A stretch of DNA of 64,000 bases from Microbacterium sp. Clip185 (GTDB taxonomy: Bacteria; Actinomycetota; Actinomycetes; Actinomycetales; Microbacteriaceae). A program made the position numbers and the translations under genes. The stretch lies in NCBI RefSeq assembly GCF_028743715.1, contig NZ_CP117996.1:62001-126000 (forward strand), in the 5' to 3' direction. The stretch's first letter is position 1; the number at the start of each line of letters is the position of its first letter. Positions 1 to 8,410 of the stretch are shown piece after piece. A model generated the notes under the pieces. That model was given only the letters and a program-made list of their open reading frames with translations. It was not told the origin of the DNA and did no database searches.

Positions 1-9
1 ATTCTCGCC

Positions 10-372
10 ATGGCGGATTCGGACGGGCGCTTCGCGGCGATCCAGGCCGCGGAGACCGCCCTGCTCTCGAGCGAGATCCGCGGTGATCGGTATGCGGCGG
101 CGAGACTGCTGCATCCTGACTTCACCGAGATCGGGCGCTCCGGACGCCACTGGACGCGAACGGAGATCCTGGAGGCGCTCGCGGCGGAAGGTCTGCGGGA
201 CACCCCGTCGCCGGACGACTGGCGGTTCGTCGAGGTCGCCCCGGACACGGTGCTCGTGACGTACCGACTGAGCTCAGCGACGACCGTCAGCAGGCACTCG
301 TCGCTGTGGACGCTGAGCGCACAGGGCCCGCGGATGCTCTTTCACCAGGGCACGCTGGTGCCGGAGGACTGA
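10..372 (+). CDS. DUF4440/NTF2-like small protein
   Basis: A 120-residue protein. The pattern (N-terminal helix EAALLSSEIRGD-like, then LLHPDFTEIGRSGRHW, then a beta-rich half ending in LFHQGTLV) fits the SnoaL/NTF2-like DUF4440 cone fold, which often binds small ligands. No catalytic residues can be assigned. The start is the ATG at 10, but the frame is open upstream to the window edge, so a longer N-terminus cannot be excluded. The next gene is convergent and begins only a few bases after the stop. The biological role is unknown; the family call rests on pattern recognition only. Confidence 0.7.
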   Translation: MADSDGRFAAIQAAETALLSSEIRGDRYAAARLLHPDFTEIGRSGRHWTRTEILEALAAEGLRDTPSPDDWRFVEVAPDTVLVTYRLSSATTVSRHSSLWTLSAQGPRMLFHQGTLVPED

Positions 373-379
373 ACGGGCG

Positions 380-583
380 TCACTCCTTCTCGGCGTCGCC
401 GGTCTCGTCGGTCTTGTCGCTCTTGGACGTCGTGCCGATGACGACGAATGTGATCGCCAGGACGAAGAACGGCAGTGCGACGGCGATGTTGTCCATCGTG
501 AGCCAGAAGACGACGGCCAGGGTGAAGAAGGTGAAGCCGACCGTCGCGTAGGTCGAGTTCCAGGACTGCTTCTGGTCGCTCAT
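380..583 (-). CDS. Small two-helix membrane protein
   Basis: A 67-residue protein with two predicted membrane helices (about residues 11-30 and 33-52: VGFTFFTLAVVFWLTM and IAVALPFFVLAITFVVIG). A hydrophilic, acidic Lys/Asp/Glu tail (SDKTDETGDAEKE) follows. It is read from ATG at 583 and converges with the DUF4440-like gene. Such short proteins are common and uncharacterised in Microbacteriaceae. No function can be inferred. Coding is supported by its clean hydrophobic/hydrophilic pattern and by the absence of a competing ORF. Confidence 0.7.
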   Translation of the reverse strand: MSDQKQSWNSTYATVGFTFFTLAVVFWLTMDNIAVALPFFVLAITFVVIGTTSKSDKTDETGDAEKE

Positions 584-700
584 GCCGCGAGCCTACGAGC
601 GCACCGCTGCGCAGCGGATCCCCCGTGCGACGGAGAACGCGCGCTTCTCACGGCCCGGGCCCGATCGCAGAGCCGATGCCGGTGCCTACGCTCGTCGGCG

Positions 701-1759
701 GTGCACCCCTTCTACGATCCGACCCTGACCTACGAGCAGAACTACGCGCGCGGGCCGTTCGGGGCATTCGCCGATCCGGTGGCGGATGCGGCGCCTCCAT
801 TCCTCGGAAGCAGTTTCGTCGGCCGGTCGGTCGGCATCCCGTTCGGCATCCCGGCGGGGCCGTTGCTGAACGCACGCTTCGTGGCGGCCGCCTTCGCGCA
901 CGGCTACGACCTCGCGGTCTACAAGACCGTGCGCACGCGCGCGCACCCGAGCAACCCGTACCCGAACGTGCTCGCCGTGCACGTCGACGGCGACCTCGCG
1001 CCGGATGCCGGTGCCGTCCACGCAGACGGCGAGTTCACCGAACCCCTGTCGATCAGCAACTCGTTCGGGGTGCCCTCGCGTGATCCCGACATCTGGCAGC
1101 CCGACATGGCCGCGGCCGTCGCGGCCGCGGGGGCGGGGCAGCTGCTCATCGGCAGCTTCCAGGGCACCCGGGGCTCCGGCGGCGAGTTGGCGCTCGTGGC
1201 CGACCATCTGCGTGCGGCCCGGCTCGTCGTGGAGACGGGGGCGCCCGTGCTCGAGCTCAACCTGTCGTGCCCGAACGAGGGTGCCGCATCCCTGCTCTGC
1301 TTCGACATCCCGCGCGTGCGCCGCATCCTCGCCGTCGTGAAGGACGAGATCGGCGAGATCCCGCTGCTCGTCAAGCTCGCGTACTTCGACACGGATGCGG
1401 CCCTCGAACGCCTCGTCGAGGCAACCGCGGAGTTCGTGGCGGGCTATGCCGCGGTCAACACGATCCCCGCTCGGCTCGTGACCGCATCCGGAGCGCCCGC
1501 GCTCGGCGCCGGACGCGAGAGCGCCGGTGTGTGCGGCGCCGCCATCCGGTGGGCGGGGCTCGAGATGACCGCCCGGCTCGCCCGTATCCGCGCGCTCCGC
1601 GACGCCGACTTCGCGATCGTGGGCGCCGGGGGCGTGGCGAGCGCGGCGGACTACCTCGCGTACCGCGCGGCGGGAGCGGATGCGGTCATGAGTGCCACGG
1701 GGGCGATGTGGCACCCGGGCCTCGCCCGCGAGGTCGCTCGGGTCGCCGCGGCGGGCTGA
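701..1759 (+). CDS. Dihydroorotate dehydrogenase-like FMN flavoprotein
   Basis: A 352-residue TIM-barrel flavoenzyme of the class 1 dihydroorotate dehydrogenase/dihydropyrimidine dehydrogenase family. Visible signatures are AGPLLNARFV (FMN phosphate/ribityl area), YKTVRTR, the substrate-loop ELNLSCPNEG near residue 190, LLVKLAY with the FMN lysine, AAVNTIPAR, and the C-terminal phosphate-binding IVGAGGVASAADYLAYRAAGADAVMSATG. It would oxidise dihydroorotate or a related dihydropyrimidine in the cytosol. It stands alone, not in a pyr operon, so it may be a paralogue rather than the pyrimidine-pathway enzyme. The start is GTG at 701; no earlier in-frame start is attractive. Confidence 0.85.
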   Translation: MHPFYDPTLTYEQNYARGPFGAFADPVADAAPPFLGSSFVGRSVGIPFGIPAGPLLNARFVAAAFAHGYDLAVYKTVRTRAHPSNPYPNVLAVHVDGDLAPDAGAVHADGEFTEPLSISNSFGVPSRDPDIWQPDMAAAVAAAGAGQLLIGSFQGTRGSGGELALVADHLRAARLVVETGAPVLELNLSCPNEGAASLLCFDIPRVRRILAVVKDEIGEIPLLVKLAYFDTDAALERLVEATAEFVAGYAAVNTIPARLVTASGAPALGAGRESAGVCGAAIRWAGLEMTARLARIRALRDADFAIVGAGGVASAADYLAYRAAGADAVMSATGAMWHPGLAREVARVAAAG

Positions 1760-1763
1760 CCTG

Positions 1764-1826
1764 CGTTTCGTCTCGCTGCGCTCGCTCAACGACCGGGTCC
1801 GGGAGGCCCTAGAGTCAACGACCGGG
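1764..1826. repeat. Half copy of GTTTCGTCTCGC-type hairpin repeat
   Basis: The word CGTTTCGTCTCGCTGCGC followed by TCGCTCAACGACCGG directly follows the flavoprotein stop. It matches the left arm of the complete hairpin at 45682-45761. The right arm is missing here; instead TCAACGACCGG recurs as a direct repeat near 1815. It is probably a decayed REP-like element or bidirectional terminator. Confidence 0.7.
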
Positions 1827-1922
1827 CGCACGACCGGCCGGGGCACGAACCCCTCTGAGGTATCACGCGGGCGATACTTGCGAGGGATGCGGAGGCGGCG
1901 ACCCGCTTCGTAGCGTCCAAGA

Positions 1923-2573
1923 GTGGACGTCGTCACCGATCTCATCCTCCAGGCAGTCGCCTCGCCGTGGCTGCTGCCGGTCATGTTCGCCGCGGCCGTG
2001 ATCGACGGGTTCTTTCCGCCGATACCCAGCGAGACCCTGCTCGTCGCGGCGGCCGCCGTGGCCGCAGCCACCGGCGACGTCCCCACGCTCGTCGCGCTGT
2101 GCCTCGTGGCGGCTCTCGGCGCCGCGATCGGCGACAACATCGCCTACGCGATCGGTCGCCGCGTCGGCACGCAACGCTACGGCTGGATGCGGCGGCGCCG
2201 CGTCGCGGCAGCCTTCGAGCGGGCCCGTGCGGCCCTCACCACGCGCGGTGCCTCGCTCATCCTCGGCGCCCGCTACATCCCGGTCGGTCGGGTCGCCGTG
2301 AACATGTCGGCCGGAGCGCTGGGATACCCGTGGCGCCGGTTCGCTCCGCTGAGCGTCGTCGGCGGGATGAGCTGGGCGCTGTACAGCGTCGCCATCGGCA
2401 CCCTCGCGGGGCAATGGCTCGGACATCAGCCCGTGCTGAGCGCCGTGATCGGCGTCGTGCTCGCCCTCGGAGTGGGGATCATCATCGACCGCATCGCTGC
2501 GCTTCGTCGCCGCGCGCGCGAGATCCCCGAGACGATCGAGCCGGAGCCGGTGTCGGCCACACTGAGAGCATGA
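1923..2573 (+). CDS. DedA family membrane protein
   Basis: A 216-residue integral membrane protein of the DedA/SNARE-associated (VTT) family. Characteristic features are the amphipathic re-entrant segment FFPPIPSETLLVAAAAVAAATGD, the GDNIAYAIGRRVG stretch, and the family signature GARYIPVGRVAVNMSAGA with its essential arginines, followed by two membrane helices and an Arg-rich tail. Some DedA members (UptA) recycle undecaprenyl phosphate across the membrane; that is family knowledge, not shown here. The start is GTG at 1923. The stop overlaps the start of the sensor kinase (ATGA), so the three genes DedA, kinase and regulator form a translationally coupled operon. Confidence 0.9.
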   Translation: MDVVTDLILQAVASPWLLPVMFAAAVIDGFFPPIPSETLLVAAAAVAAATGDVPTLVALCLVAALGAAIGDNIAYAIGRRVGTQRYGWMRRRRVAAAFERARAALTTRGASLILGARYIPVGRVAVNMSAGALGYPWRRFAPLSVVGGMSWALYSVAIGTLAGQWLGHQPVLSAVIGVVLALGVGIIIDRIAALRRRAREIPETIEPEPVSATLRA

Positions 2574-3769
2574 CCGAGATCCCGCGCTCCGGCCCACGCT
2601 CGCGCTCGCAGATCCTCGGGCTCATCGCGCTCGCCGTCACCGGCGTCGCGCTCTTCAGCACGCTCGTGCCGCTGCACGCCGTCTTCTACGGCACTCCGTT
2701 GCCGCTCGTGATGCTCCTGGGAGCGGGCGTGTGCGCGGCGCCGTGGATCTCCCTCACGCGCCCCCGCACAGCCATCGTGGTCTTCGGCGTGACGGCTTTC
2801 GTGCTCCCGCTGGTGGTGAGGGTTCCGCACGACGGCGCCTGGCCCTGGCCGTGGTCGGTGCCCGCGATGATCGCCTTCCTCGTGTTCGTCCTGGTGATCA
2901 CGACCCTGCACGGCTGGCGACTCGGCCGCTGGCCGTGGGCCATCGGCAACCTCGGTTCGCTCGTCGCGCCACTGGTGATCACGGATGCGGCACCCGCCGC
3001 CACCGCGAACCTCATCGTGACGGCGTCGATCTCCACCGCGGTGATGCTCATCGGGGTGCTCCTGGCGGGCCGCATCCGGTTGAACGAGCAGCTGACCCGC
3101 GAGCGCGAGCTGACCGCATCCGAGCAGTCCCGGCGCATGCTCGTCGAGGAGCGCACGCGCATCGCCCGTGAGCTGCACGACGTGCTCGCCCACAGCATGT
3201 CGGTGATCCAGGTGCAGGCCTCGACCGCCCGATACCGCCTCGCCGACCTCTCCGACGACACGGTGCAGGAGTTCGACGACATCGCCGCCTCTGCCCGCGC
3301 ATCGCTGGGGGAGATGCGCCGGCTGCTGGGGGTGCTCCGCACCGAGGAGCAGACGCCCGAGCTCGCGCCACAGCAGGGGATGGCGGACATCCCCGGCCTC
3401 GTCGACAGCGTCCGCCGCGCGGGTGTGCAGGTGGGCCTGTCGCTCGCCGTGATGACGACCCCGCCGCCCGCGGGCGTGCAGATCGCGGTGTACCGCATCG
3501 TGCAGGAGGCCTTGAGCAATGCCGTGCGCCACGCGCCCGGTGCGACCATCGAGGTCAGGGTCGAGGCGCGCGACGGGCAGGTCAAGATCCGCGTGCACAA
3601 CAGCACGTCTCCCGAGCAACCGGTCGACGCCTCCGGAGCGGGGCACGGACTCCGCGGCATCCGCGAGCGCGTCGCACTGCTGGGCGGGACGGTCACCGTC
3701 GGCGCCGATCCCGCGGGAGGATGGACGGTGGCGGCGGTCCTGCCGACCGCCGGCGAGGAGACCCCATGA
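2570..3769 (+). CDS. Two-component sensor histidine kinase (NarL/DesK type)
   Basis: A 399-residue kinase. The first ~150 residues form a membrane sensor of about five helices (LGLIALAVTGVALFSTLVPL onward). A dimerisation/phosphoacceptor HisKA_3 domain follows, with the motif ARELHDVLAHSMSVIQ and His203 as the likely phosphorylation site. A HATPase_c domain comes last (IVQEALSNAVRHAPGA N-box, GAGHGLRGIRERVALLGG G-box). It overlaps the upstream DedA gene and the downstream response regulator by 4 bases each. No extracellular sensor domain is present, so it probably senses a membrane state. The start is ATG at 2570; the longer frame upstream is a shadow of dedA. Confidence 0.93.
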   Translation: MTEIPRSGPRSRSQILGLIALAVTGVALFSTLVPLHAVFYGTPLPLVMLLGAGVCAAPWISLTRPRTAIVVFGVTAFVLPLVVRVPHDGAWPWPWSVPAMIAFLVFVLVITTLHGWRLGRWPWAIGNLGSLVAPLVITDAAPAATANLIVTASISTAVMLIGVLLAGRIRLNEQLTRERELTASEQSRRMLVEERTRIARELHDVLAHSMSVIQVQASTARYRLADLSDDTVQEFDDIAASARASLGEMRRLLGVLRTEEQTPELAPQQGMADIPGLVDSVRRAGVQVGLSLAVMTTPPPAGVQIAVYRIVQEALSNAVRHAPGATIEVRVEARDGQVKIRVHNSTSPEQPVDASGAGHGLRGIRERVALLGGTVTVGADPAGGWTVAAVLPTAGEETP

Positions 3770-4437
3770 GCATCACCGTCCTGATCGCCGACGACCAGGC
3801 GATGGTGCGCGCGGGGTTCGCCGCGCTCCTGGACGCCCAGGACGGGATCCGCGTCGTCGGTCAGGCGGCCGACGGGCAGGAGGCGGTCGCGCTCGCCGCG
3901 CGCCTCGATCCCGACGTGATCCTCATGGATGTGCGGATGCCGCAGCTCGACGGGATCGCGGCGACCCGCCGCATCCTCGGGCCCGCGTACCCCGCGGCCC
4001 ACGTGCCGCGCATCCTGATGCTGACCACGTTCGACATCGACGACTACGTCTACGACGCGCTCCAGGCGGGAGCGAGCGGGTTCCTGCTCAAGGACGCGCT
4101 GCCCGAAGAGCTCGTGCAGGCCGTTCGGGTCGTCGCCGCCGGAGACGCGCTGCTCTCGCCGCGCGTCACCCGACGGCTGATCTCACAGTTCGCCACCCAG
4201 AAACCGCGATCGCCGCGCGGCGCGGCGGAGCTGGCGGAGCTCACCGACCGGGAGCGCGAAGTGCTCGTGCTGCTCGCGAAGGGCATGTCGAACACCGAGA
4301 TCGCCGGCGAGCTGTTCATCGCGGAGCAGACCGTGAAGACGCACGTCGGCAAACTGCTCGGCAAGATCGGCGCACGCGATCGTGTGCAGGCCGTGATCTT
4401 CGCCTACGACGCGGGTCTCGCCGAGCCCGCATCCTGA
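3766..4437 (+). CDS. LuxR/NarL-family response regulator
   Basis: A 223-residue regulator with an N-terminal receiver domain (IADDQAMVRAGF acidic pocket, phospho-acceptor Asp55 in VILMDVRMP, LTTF, and the conserved lysine in FLLKDALPEEL). A C-terminal LuxR helix-turn-helix starts near residue 155 (LTDREREVLVLLAKGMSNTEIAGELFI..TVKTHVGKLLGKI). It is the cognate partner of the kinase it overlaps by 4 bases. The acyltransferase gene 97 bases downstream on the same strand is a plausible target. In the gap, TCACCCC (4441) and GGGTGTGA (4471) form a loose dyad that could be an operator or a weak terminator. Confidence 0.94.
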   Translation: MSITVLIADDQAMVRAGFAALLDAQDGIRVVGQAADGQEAVALAARLDPDVILMDVRMPQLDGIAATRRILGPAYPAAHVPRILMLTTFDIDDYVYDALQAGASGFLLKDALPEELVQAVRVVAAGDALLSPRVTRRLISQFATQKPRSPRGAAELAELTDREREVLVLLAKGMSNTEIAGELFIAEQTVKTHVGKLLGKIGARDRVQAVIFAYDAGLAEPAS

Positions 4438-4534
4438 ATCTCACCCCGAGGTAGGGGGTAGGACGACCCCTGGGTGTGATGCCGCAGCACGGGCCGCGTC
4501 CATAGCCTTCTCGAGACCCACTCGAGGAGGACGC

Positions 4535-5824
4535 ATGGTCATCACGCTCACCGCACCGCGGACCACGATCGCACCCGCCGCGGGCCGCGACACCGGGATC
4601 GATCTGGCGCGCGCGATCTGCGTCGTCATCGTCGTTCTCCTTCACGCCGTCATGGTCGGCGTCACCGTCACGGACGCGGGACCCGTCTTCGCGAACGCCG
4701 CCGAGGGAACCGCCTGGTTCGCCCCGCTGACGTGGGTCGCGCAGATCATGCCCCTGTTCTTCGTCATCGGCGGCTACGCGGGCGCGCTCGCCTACCGCCG
4801 GATGCGTCGCACCGGCGGAACCGCGGGCGCTTTCGTCGCCGCACGCGTGCATCGCCTGCTCGTGCCGGCGCTTCTCACCTTCGCGGTCGTCGCCGTCGCG
4901 CTCGCAGCGCTCCTGGCCGCGGGCGTCGGCGGCGAGCTCGTGCGGATCGCCGGCTTCCGATACGCGCAGCCGCTGTGGTTCCTCGCCGTGTTCCTGCTGT
5001 GCCAGGCGCTTCTTCCCGCGCTGCTCGCCGCCCACGAACGCGCGCCGCTTCGGACGATCGTGCTGCTGGTCGCGGCCGCCGGAGCCGTCGACGCGATGCG
5101 CGCGGTCACCGGCATCGATGCCATCGGCATGCTCAACCTCGCGTTCGTGTGGCTGGCGCTGCAGCAGCTCGGCTTCGTGATGGCCGACGGCACGATCGAT
5201 GCGCTGCGCAGGCGCACTCGCATCGTCATCGGCGTCGCGGCGGTCGCCGTGCTGGCGGCGAGCATGGTCGGCGGCGTCTTCTCGGCCGATCTCTATGAGA
5301 ACCTCAACCCGCCCACCGTCGCCCTGCTGCTGGTGGGGATCGCGCAGACGGCCCTGCTCTCGCTCCTTCGTGCCCCGCTCGCCGCGGTGAGTCGGCGCCG
5401 CGCGGTGGCGGCCTTCACCGGCTTCGTGACCGCCCGCACCATGACCATCTACCTCTGGCACATGCCCGTTCTGCTGGCGATGGCGGGGGCGTCGGCGCTC
5501 GTCGCCCTCACCACCGGGTTCGAGCTGCCCGAGCCCTCCAGCGCCGCCTGGTGGCTGACCCGTCTGCCGTGGTTCGTCGTCGCGCTGTCGTTGACCGCAG
5601 CGGTGGCGTGGGCCCTGGCGGGTCTGGAACGACGCCGGATGCCGCGGGCCACCGCATCCGTCGCCCGCATCTCGCACGCCGTGCTGCTCGGACTCGCGGC
5701 CATCGTCCTGCTGCTGGCGGCGGGAACGAGTGTGCTCACCGCGATCGCGGCGATCGCCCTCGGCCTCTGCGCTCTCGCCCGCATCCGCGGCGCCGGTCCG
5801 CGACCGGCTCAGGCCGTCCGCTGA
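4535..5824 (+). CDS. Acyltransferase 3 family membrane protein
   Basis: A 429-residue polytopic membrane protein of the acyltransferase-3 family (OafA/NodX-like), which transfers acyl groups to cell-surface carbohydrates or lipids. The family signature lies in the first helix region (GRDTGIDLARAICVVIVVLLHAVM: R/D followed by an active-site-like His). About ten to eleven hydrophobic helices follow, including MPLFFVIGGYAGALAYRRM and TMTIYLWHMPVLL. A strong ribosome-binding site GAGGAGG sits just before ATG 4535. It lies directly downstream of the two-component system. The acceptor substrate cannot be read from sequence. Confidence 0.88.
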   Translation: MVITLTAPRTTIAPAAGRDTGIDLARAICVVIVVLLHAVMVGVTVTDAGPVFANAAEGTAWFAPLTWVAQIMPLFFVIGGYAGALAYRRMRRTGGTAGAFVAARVHRLLVPALLTFAVVAVALAALLAAGVGGELVRIAGFRYAQPLWFLAVFLLCQALLPALLAAHERAPLRTIVLLVAAAGAVDAMRAVTGIDAIGMLNLAFVWLALQQLGFVMADGTIDALRRRTRIVIGVAAVAVLAASMVGGVFSADLYENLNPPTVALLLVGIAQTALLSLLRAPLAAVSRRRAVAAFTGFVTARTMTIYLWHMPVLLAMAGASALVALTTGFELPEPSSAAWWLTRLPWFVVALSLTAAVAWALAGLERRRMPRATASVARISHAVLLGLAAIVLLLAAGTSVLTAIAAIALGLCALARIRGAGPRPAQAVR

Positions 5825-5844
5825 GCAGACGGGCGCGCGTCGAG

Positions 5845-5914
5845 CGTCGGAGGAACGCGCTCCGGTCGGAGGATTCCGCGCGGATCCTCCGACGTTCGGG
5901 CGAATCTCCGACCG
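5845..5914. repeat. Compound inverted repeat with competing pairings
   Basis: Between two convergent genes lie two left half-sites (CGTCGGAGGA at 5845, CGGTCGGAGGAT at 5863) and two right half-sites (ATCCTCCGACG at 5884, TCTCCGACCG at 5905). GTCGGAGGAT/ATCCTCCGAC gives a perfect 10-bp stem with a 9-base loop; the outer sites can pair instead. It probably acts as a bidirectional terminator. No U-tract is seen. Confidence 0.6.
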
Positions 5915-5932
5915 CTGGTGCGTTCAGCGGGG

Positions 5933-6250
5933 TCAGGCGCCGCTGAACCAGAGCCAGGCGATGGGGGCGATCATGACGACGCCGAGCACGATCGAGGCGA
6001 TCGACAGTCCGTAAGCGGTGCCGCGCCGGGCGCCGACGACACCCAGGAGCAGCACGAGGGCGCCGATGACGGCGAGCATCGGGATGAGCAGGATCCCCAG
6101 CCACCAGATCGGGTTCATGTCGGGGATGAAGCCGATGAGGAAGATGCCGAGGGTTGGCAGGATGGCGATCGCCGCCATCGCGACGCCGGTCGTGCCCCAC
6201 GCATCCAGCTTCGGTCTGCGGTGGCGCATCGGCTGCTCGGATGCGGTCAC
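5933..6250 (-). CDS. Hypothetical four-helix membrane protein
   Basis: A 105-residue protein. After a basic N-terminus (MRHRRPK) there are three clear hydrophobic segments and a C-terminal one (VAMAAIAILPTLGIFLIGFI, GILLIPMLAVIGALVLLLGVVG, YGLSIASIVLGVVMIAPIAWLWF). Its general layout resembles short DUF4190-like membrane proteins of actinobacteria, but no diagnostic motif is present. The start GTG at 6250 directly follows a GGGGAGAA purine run. No function can be assigned. Confidence 0.72.
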   Translation of the reverse strand: MTASEQPMRHRRPKLDAWGTTGVAMAAIAILPTLGIFLIGFIPDMNPIWWLGILLIPMLAVIGALVLLLGVVGARRGTAYGLSIASIVLGVVMIAPIAWLWFSGA

Positions 6251-6305
6251 TTCTCCCCCTCGGTCGACTGCCCCGACAGTACCGGAGCGGCGGGGCTCGG
6301 GGGTG

Positions 6306-7031
6306 TCAGCCGATCGTGGTGCCGAAGAGGCTGCCGACCGCGTAGGTCGCCGCGAGGGCGAGTGCGCCGCCGATCACGGTCCGCGCGATCGCCCGGGGGC
6401 GGTTGGCCCCACCGATCCACGCCGCGACATATCCGGTGACGGCGAGGGCGATGAGCACCGCGACGAAGGTCAGGGCGATGCGCAGCGGATGCGGCGCGAG
6501 CAGGATCGTGGCCATCGGCAGCAGCGCACCGACGAAGAACGCGATGGCGGATGCGAGGGCCGCATGCCACGGGCTCACCACGTCGTCGGCGTCGATGTTG
6601 AGCTCGGCCGACAGGTGCGCCTTCAACGCATCCTTCTCCGTGAGCTCGGTGGCGACCCGCGTCGCGGTCTCCTCGCTGAGCCCCTGCGCGCGATACAACC
6701 CGACGAGCTCGTCGAACTCCTCGTCCGGCTGCTCGCGCAGCTCGCGCGTCTCCTTCGCGATGAGTGCGCGCTCGGAGTCGCGCTGGCTCGACACCGACAC
6801 GTACTCGCCCAACGCCATCGAGATCGCGCCCCCGACGAGGGCCGCGGCCCCGGCGAGGAACACGGGGGCCACTTCAGAGGTGGCACCGGCGACACCGACC
6901 ACGACAGCAGCGGTCGAGACGATCCCGTCGTTGGCTCCCAGCACGCCCGCCCGCAACCAGTTCAGGCGCTGTGACAGACCCTGACGGTGCGGTTCGTCGG
7001 GGTGGACCCCGTACTCGGCGGATGCGCTCAC
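6306..7031 (-). CDS. VIT1/CCC1 family transporter-like protein
   Basis: A 241-residue member of the vacuolar iron transporter (VIT1/CCC1) family, which moves Fe2+/Mn2+. Features are the first helix motif LRAGVLGANDGIVSTAAVVVGVAGAT, the second helix ALVGGAISMALGEYVSVSSQRDSE, a cytosolic acidic metal-binding linker (REQPDEEFDELVGLYRAQGLSEETA..), and three C-terminal helices. The GTG at 7031 gives the usual short N-terminus with a His-containing leader (EYGVHPDEPHRQ). It is single-gene, with no metal box seen upstream. In bacteria such proteins are usually annotated as membrane proteins of unknown metal specificity. Confidence 0.9.
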   Translation of the reverse strand: MSASAEYGVHPDEPHRQGLSQRLNWLRAGVLGANDGIVSTAAVVVGVAGATSEVAPVFLAGAAALVGGAISMALGEYVSVSSQRDSERALIAKETRELREQPDEEFDELVGLYRAQGLSEETATRVATELTEKDALKAHLSAELNIDADDVVSPWHAALASAIAFFVGALLPMATILLAPHPLRIALTFVAVLIALAVTGYVAAWIGGANRPRAIARTVIGGALALAATYAVGSLFGTTIG

Positions 7032-7090
7032 GCCGTCAGGCTATGCCTCGCGCGCAGGTGGCACCACGAAGGTTAGGCGGCGCTTGTACC

Positions 7091-7519
7091 TCAGCCCGCC
7101 GCGCGACGCACGAGCTCGCGGAACGTCTTCTCCGCTGCCGGCGTCATCTCCAGCACCGCGAAGGAGGTCGGCCACATCTCGCCGTCGTCGAGCGCCGCCG
7201 TCTCGTTGAATCCGATCGAGCCGTAGCGGGTCTCGAACTTCGAGGCGGGCTGATAGAACACCACGACCTTGTCGTCCTTGGCGTAGGACGGGAATCCGTA
7301 CCAGGTCTTGGGCGCGAGCTCCGGTGCCTCCTCCGTCACGATCACATGCAGCCGCTCGGCGATCTGGCGGTCGCTGCCCGTCAGCGCATCGATCGCCTCG
7401 AGGCAGGCGTCGTACTCCTTGGCCCGCTTGGCGGCGCCCTTGACGCCCTTCATCTCTTTGAGCTCGGCGGCCCGCTGCTTCATGGCCTCGCGCTCCTGCG
7501 CGGAGAATCCTGTGCTCAT
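7091..7519 (-). CDS. DUF1801-type (YdhG-like) protein
   Basis: A 142-residue protein with a Lys-rich N-terminal helix (MKQRAAELKEMKGVKGAAKRAKE) and a DUF1801/YdhG-like core (IDALTGSDRQIAERLHVIV.., KTWYGFPSYAKDDKVVVFYQPASKFETRYGSIGF). This family is often labelled iron chaperone by analogy with YdhG/frataxin-like folds, but its function is unproven. Its start overlaps the stop of the VOC-family gene by 4 bases (ATGA), so the two are translationally coupled within the AraC-VOC-DUF1801 cluster. The window holds a second DUF1801 protein at 9384-9743. Confidence 0.8.
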   Translation of the reverse strand: MSTGFSAQEREAMKQRAAELKEMKGVKGAAKRAKEYDACLEAIDALTGSDRQIAERLHVIVTEEAPELAPKTWYGFPSYAKDDKVVVFYQPASKFETRYGSIGFNETAALDDGEMWPTSFAVLEMTPAAEKTFRELVRRAAG

Positions 7520-7938
7520 GCCTGCTGCTCCTTGTTCTGCTGGATGCGGATGAGGTTGCCCGCGGGATCGCGGAACGCCGCATCCCGCAGTCCGTAGTCC
7601 TGCTCGATGGGTTCCTGCACGATATCGGCCCCCGATGCCTCGACGCGCGCGAAGACGGCGTCGAGATCGTCGGTGGCGAGGTTCACGCCGAAGTAGCTGC
7701 CTTTGGCGATCAGCGCGAGCAGGAAGTCCTGCTCCTCGTCCGTCAGATCGCGCCCCACGCTCGCCGGGTGCAGCACGATGGCGGTCGAGGGCTGACCGGC
7801 GGGTCCGACGGTGATCCAGCGCATCTGCTCGAAGCCGACGTCCAGTCGCACCTCGAACTCGAGTACGTCGCGGTAGAAGGCCAGCGACGCATCCGCATCG
7901 GTGTGCGGCAGGAAGCTGGAGTGAATCGTGATGTCCAT
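7516..7938 (-). CDS. VOC family (glyoxalase/bleomycin-resistance fold) protein
   Basis: A 140-residue vicinal-oxygen-chelate protein with two beta-alpha-beta-beta-beta halves: MDITIHSSFLPHTDADASLAFYRDVLEFEVRLDVG and later GVNLATDDLDAVFARVEASGADIVQEP, ending GLRDAAFRDPAGNLIRI. VOC proteins bind metal and small molecules; the substrate is unknown. The ATG at 7938 (MDITIHS) is chosen over the longer in-frame start because it gives the normal family N-terminus and leaves 29 bases after the AraC gene. It is coupled to the DUF1801 gene downstream. Confidence 0.87.
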   Translation of the reverse strand: MDITIHSSFLPHTDADASLAFYRDVLEFEVRLDVGFEQMRWITVGPAGQPSTAIVLHPASVGRDLTDEEQDFLLALIAKGSYFGVNLATDDLDAVFARVEASGADIVQEPIEQDYGLRDAAFRDPAGNLIRIQQNKEQQA

Positions 7939-7967
7939 GCCGCTCACGCTAGGGCGCCCGGCATCCG

Positions 7968-8390
7968 TCACGCTTCTCGATTCCTGACCGGACGCGTGAG
8001 GTGCTTGGCGATGCAGGGCAGCATCCCCTCGCGAAACGGCGGATCCTGCGTGCGGTACACGCTCGGGGGGACGCCGACGAGCTCGGTGAAACGCGTGCTG
8101 AAGGTGCCGAGCGACGAGAAGCCGACCGCGAAGCAGATCTCGGTCACGCTCAGATCGCCGCGACGCAGCAGCGTCATCGACCTCTCGATGCGCCGGGTCA
8201 TCAGGTACTGGTAGGGCGACTCGCCGAACAGGCGCCGGAACTGTCTGCTGAAGTGACCGGCGGACATCGGGATGCTGCGGGCCAGAGCCTCGACGTCGAG
8301 TGGCTTCGCATAGTCGCGGTCCATCCGGTCCCGCGCTCGCCGCAGCTGCGCGATCGTCGCCAGATCCGGACCCTCGACGCGTGCCGCCAC
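7968..8390 (-). CDS. AraC-family transcriptional regulator
   Basis: A 140-residue short AraC/XylS regulator with essentially only the DNA-binding domain. It has two helix-turn-helix motifs (VEALARSIPMSAGHFSRQFRRLFGESPYQYL and VTEICFAVGFSSLGTFSTRFTELVGVPPSVYR) and a short C-terminal extension. The lack of a large effector domain suggests a partner or a direct role as a local activator. It is the first gene of the minus-strand AraC-VOC-DUF1801 cluster and probably controls it. The start is GTG at 8390; an overlapping frame starting at 8401 is a shadow. Confidence 0.9.
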   Translation of the reverse strand: MAARVEGPDLATIAQLRRARDRMDRDYAKPLDVEALARSIPMSAGHFSRQFRRLFGESPYQYLMTRRIERSMTLLRRGDLSVTEICFAVGFSSLGTFSTRFTELVGVPPSVYRTQDPPFREGMLPCIAKHLTRPVRNREA

Positions 8391-8410
8391 GAGGCGATCA
8401 TGCCAGCCGG

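Noticed and set aside
686..2140. 484-codon minus-strand ORF antisense to the flavoprotein and DedA genes
   Set aside because: Low-complexity Arg/Asp-rich translation without a domain, entirely opposite two well-supported genes.
7516..7971. Longer start for the VOC protein at 7971
   Set aside because: It would overlap the AraC gene and add residues unlike the family; ATG 7938 gives the standard N-terminus.
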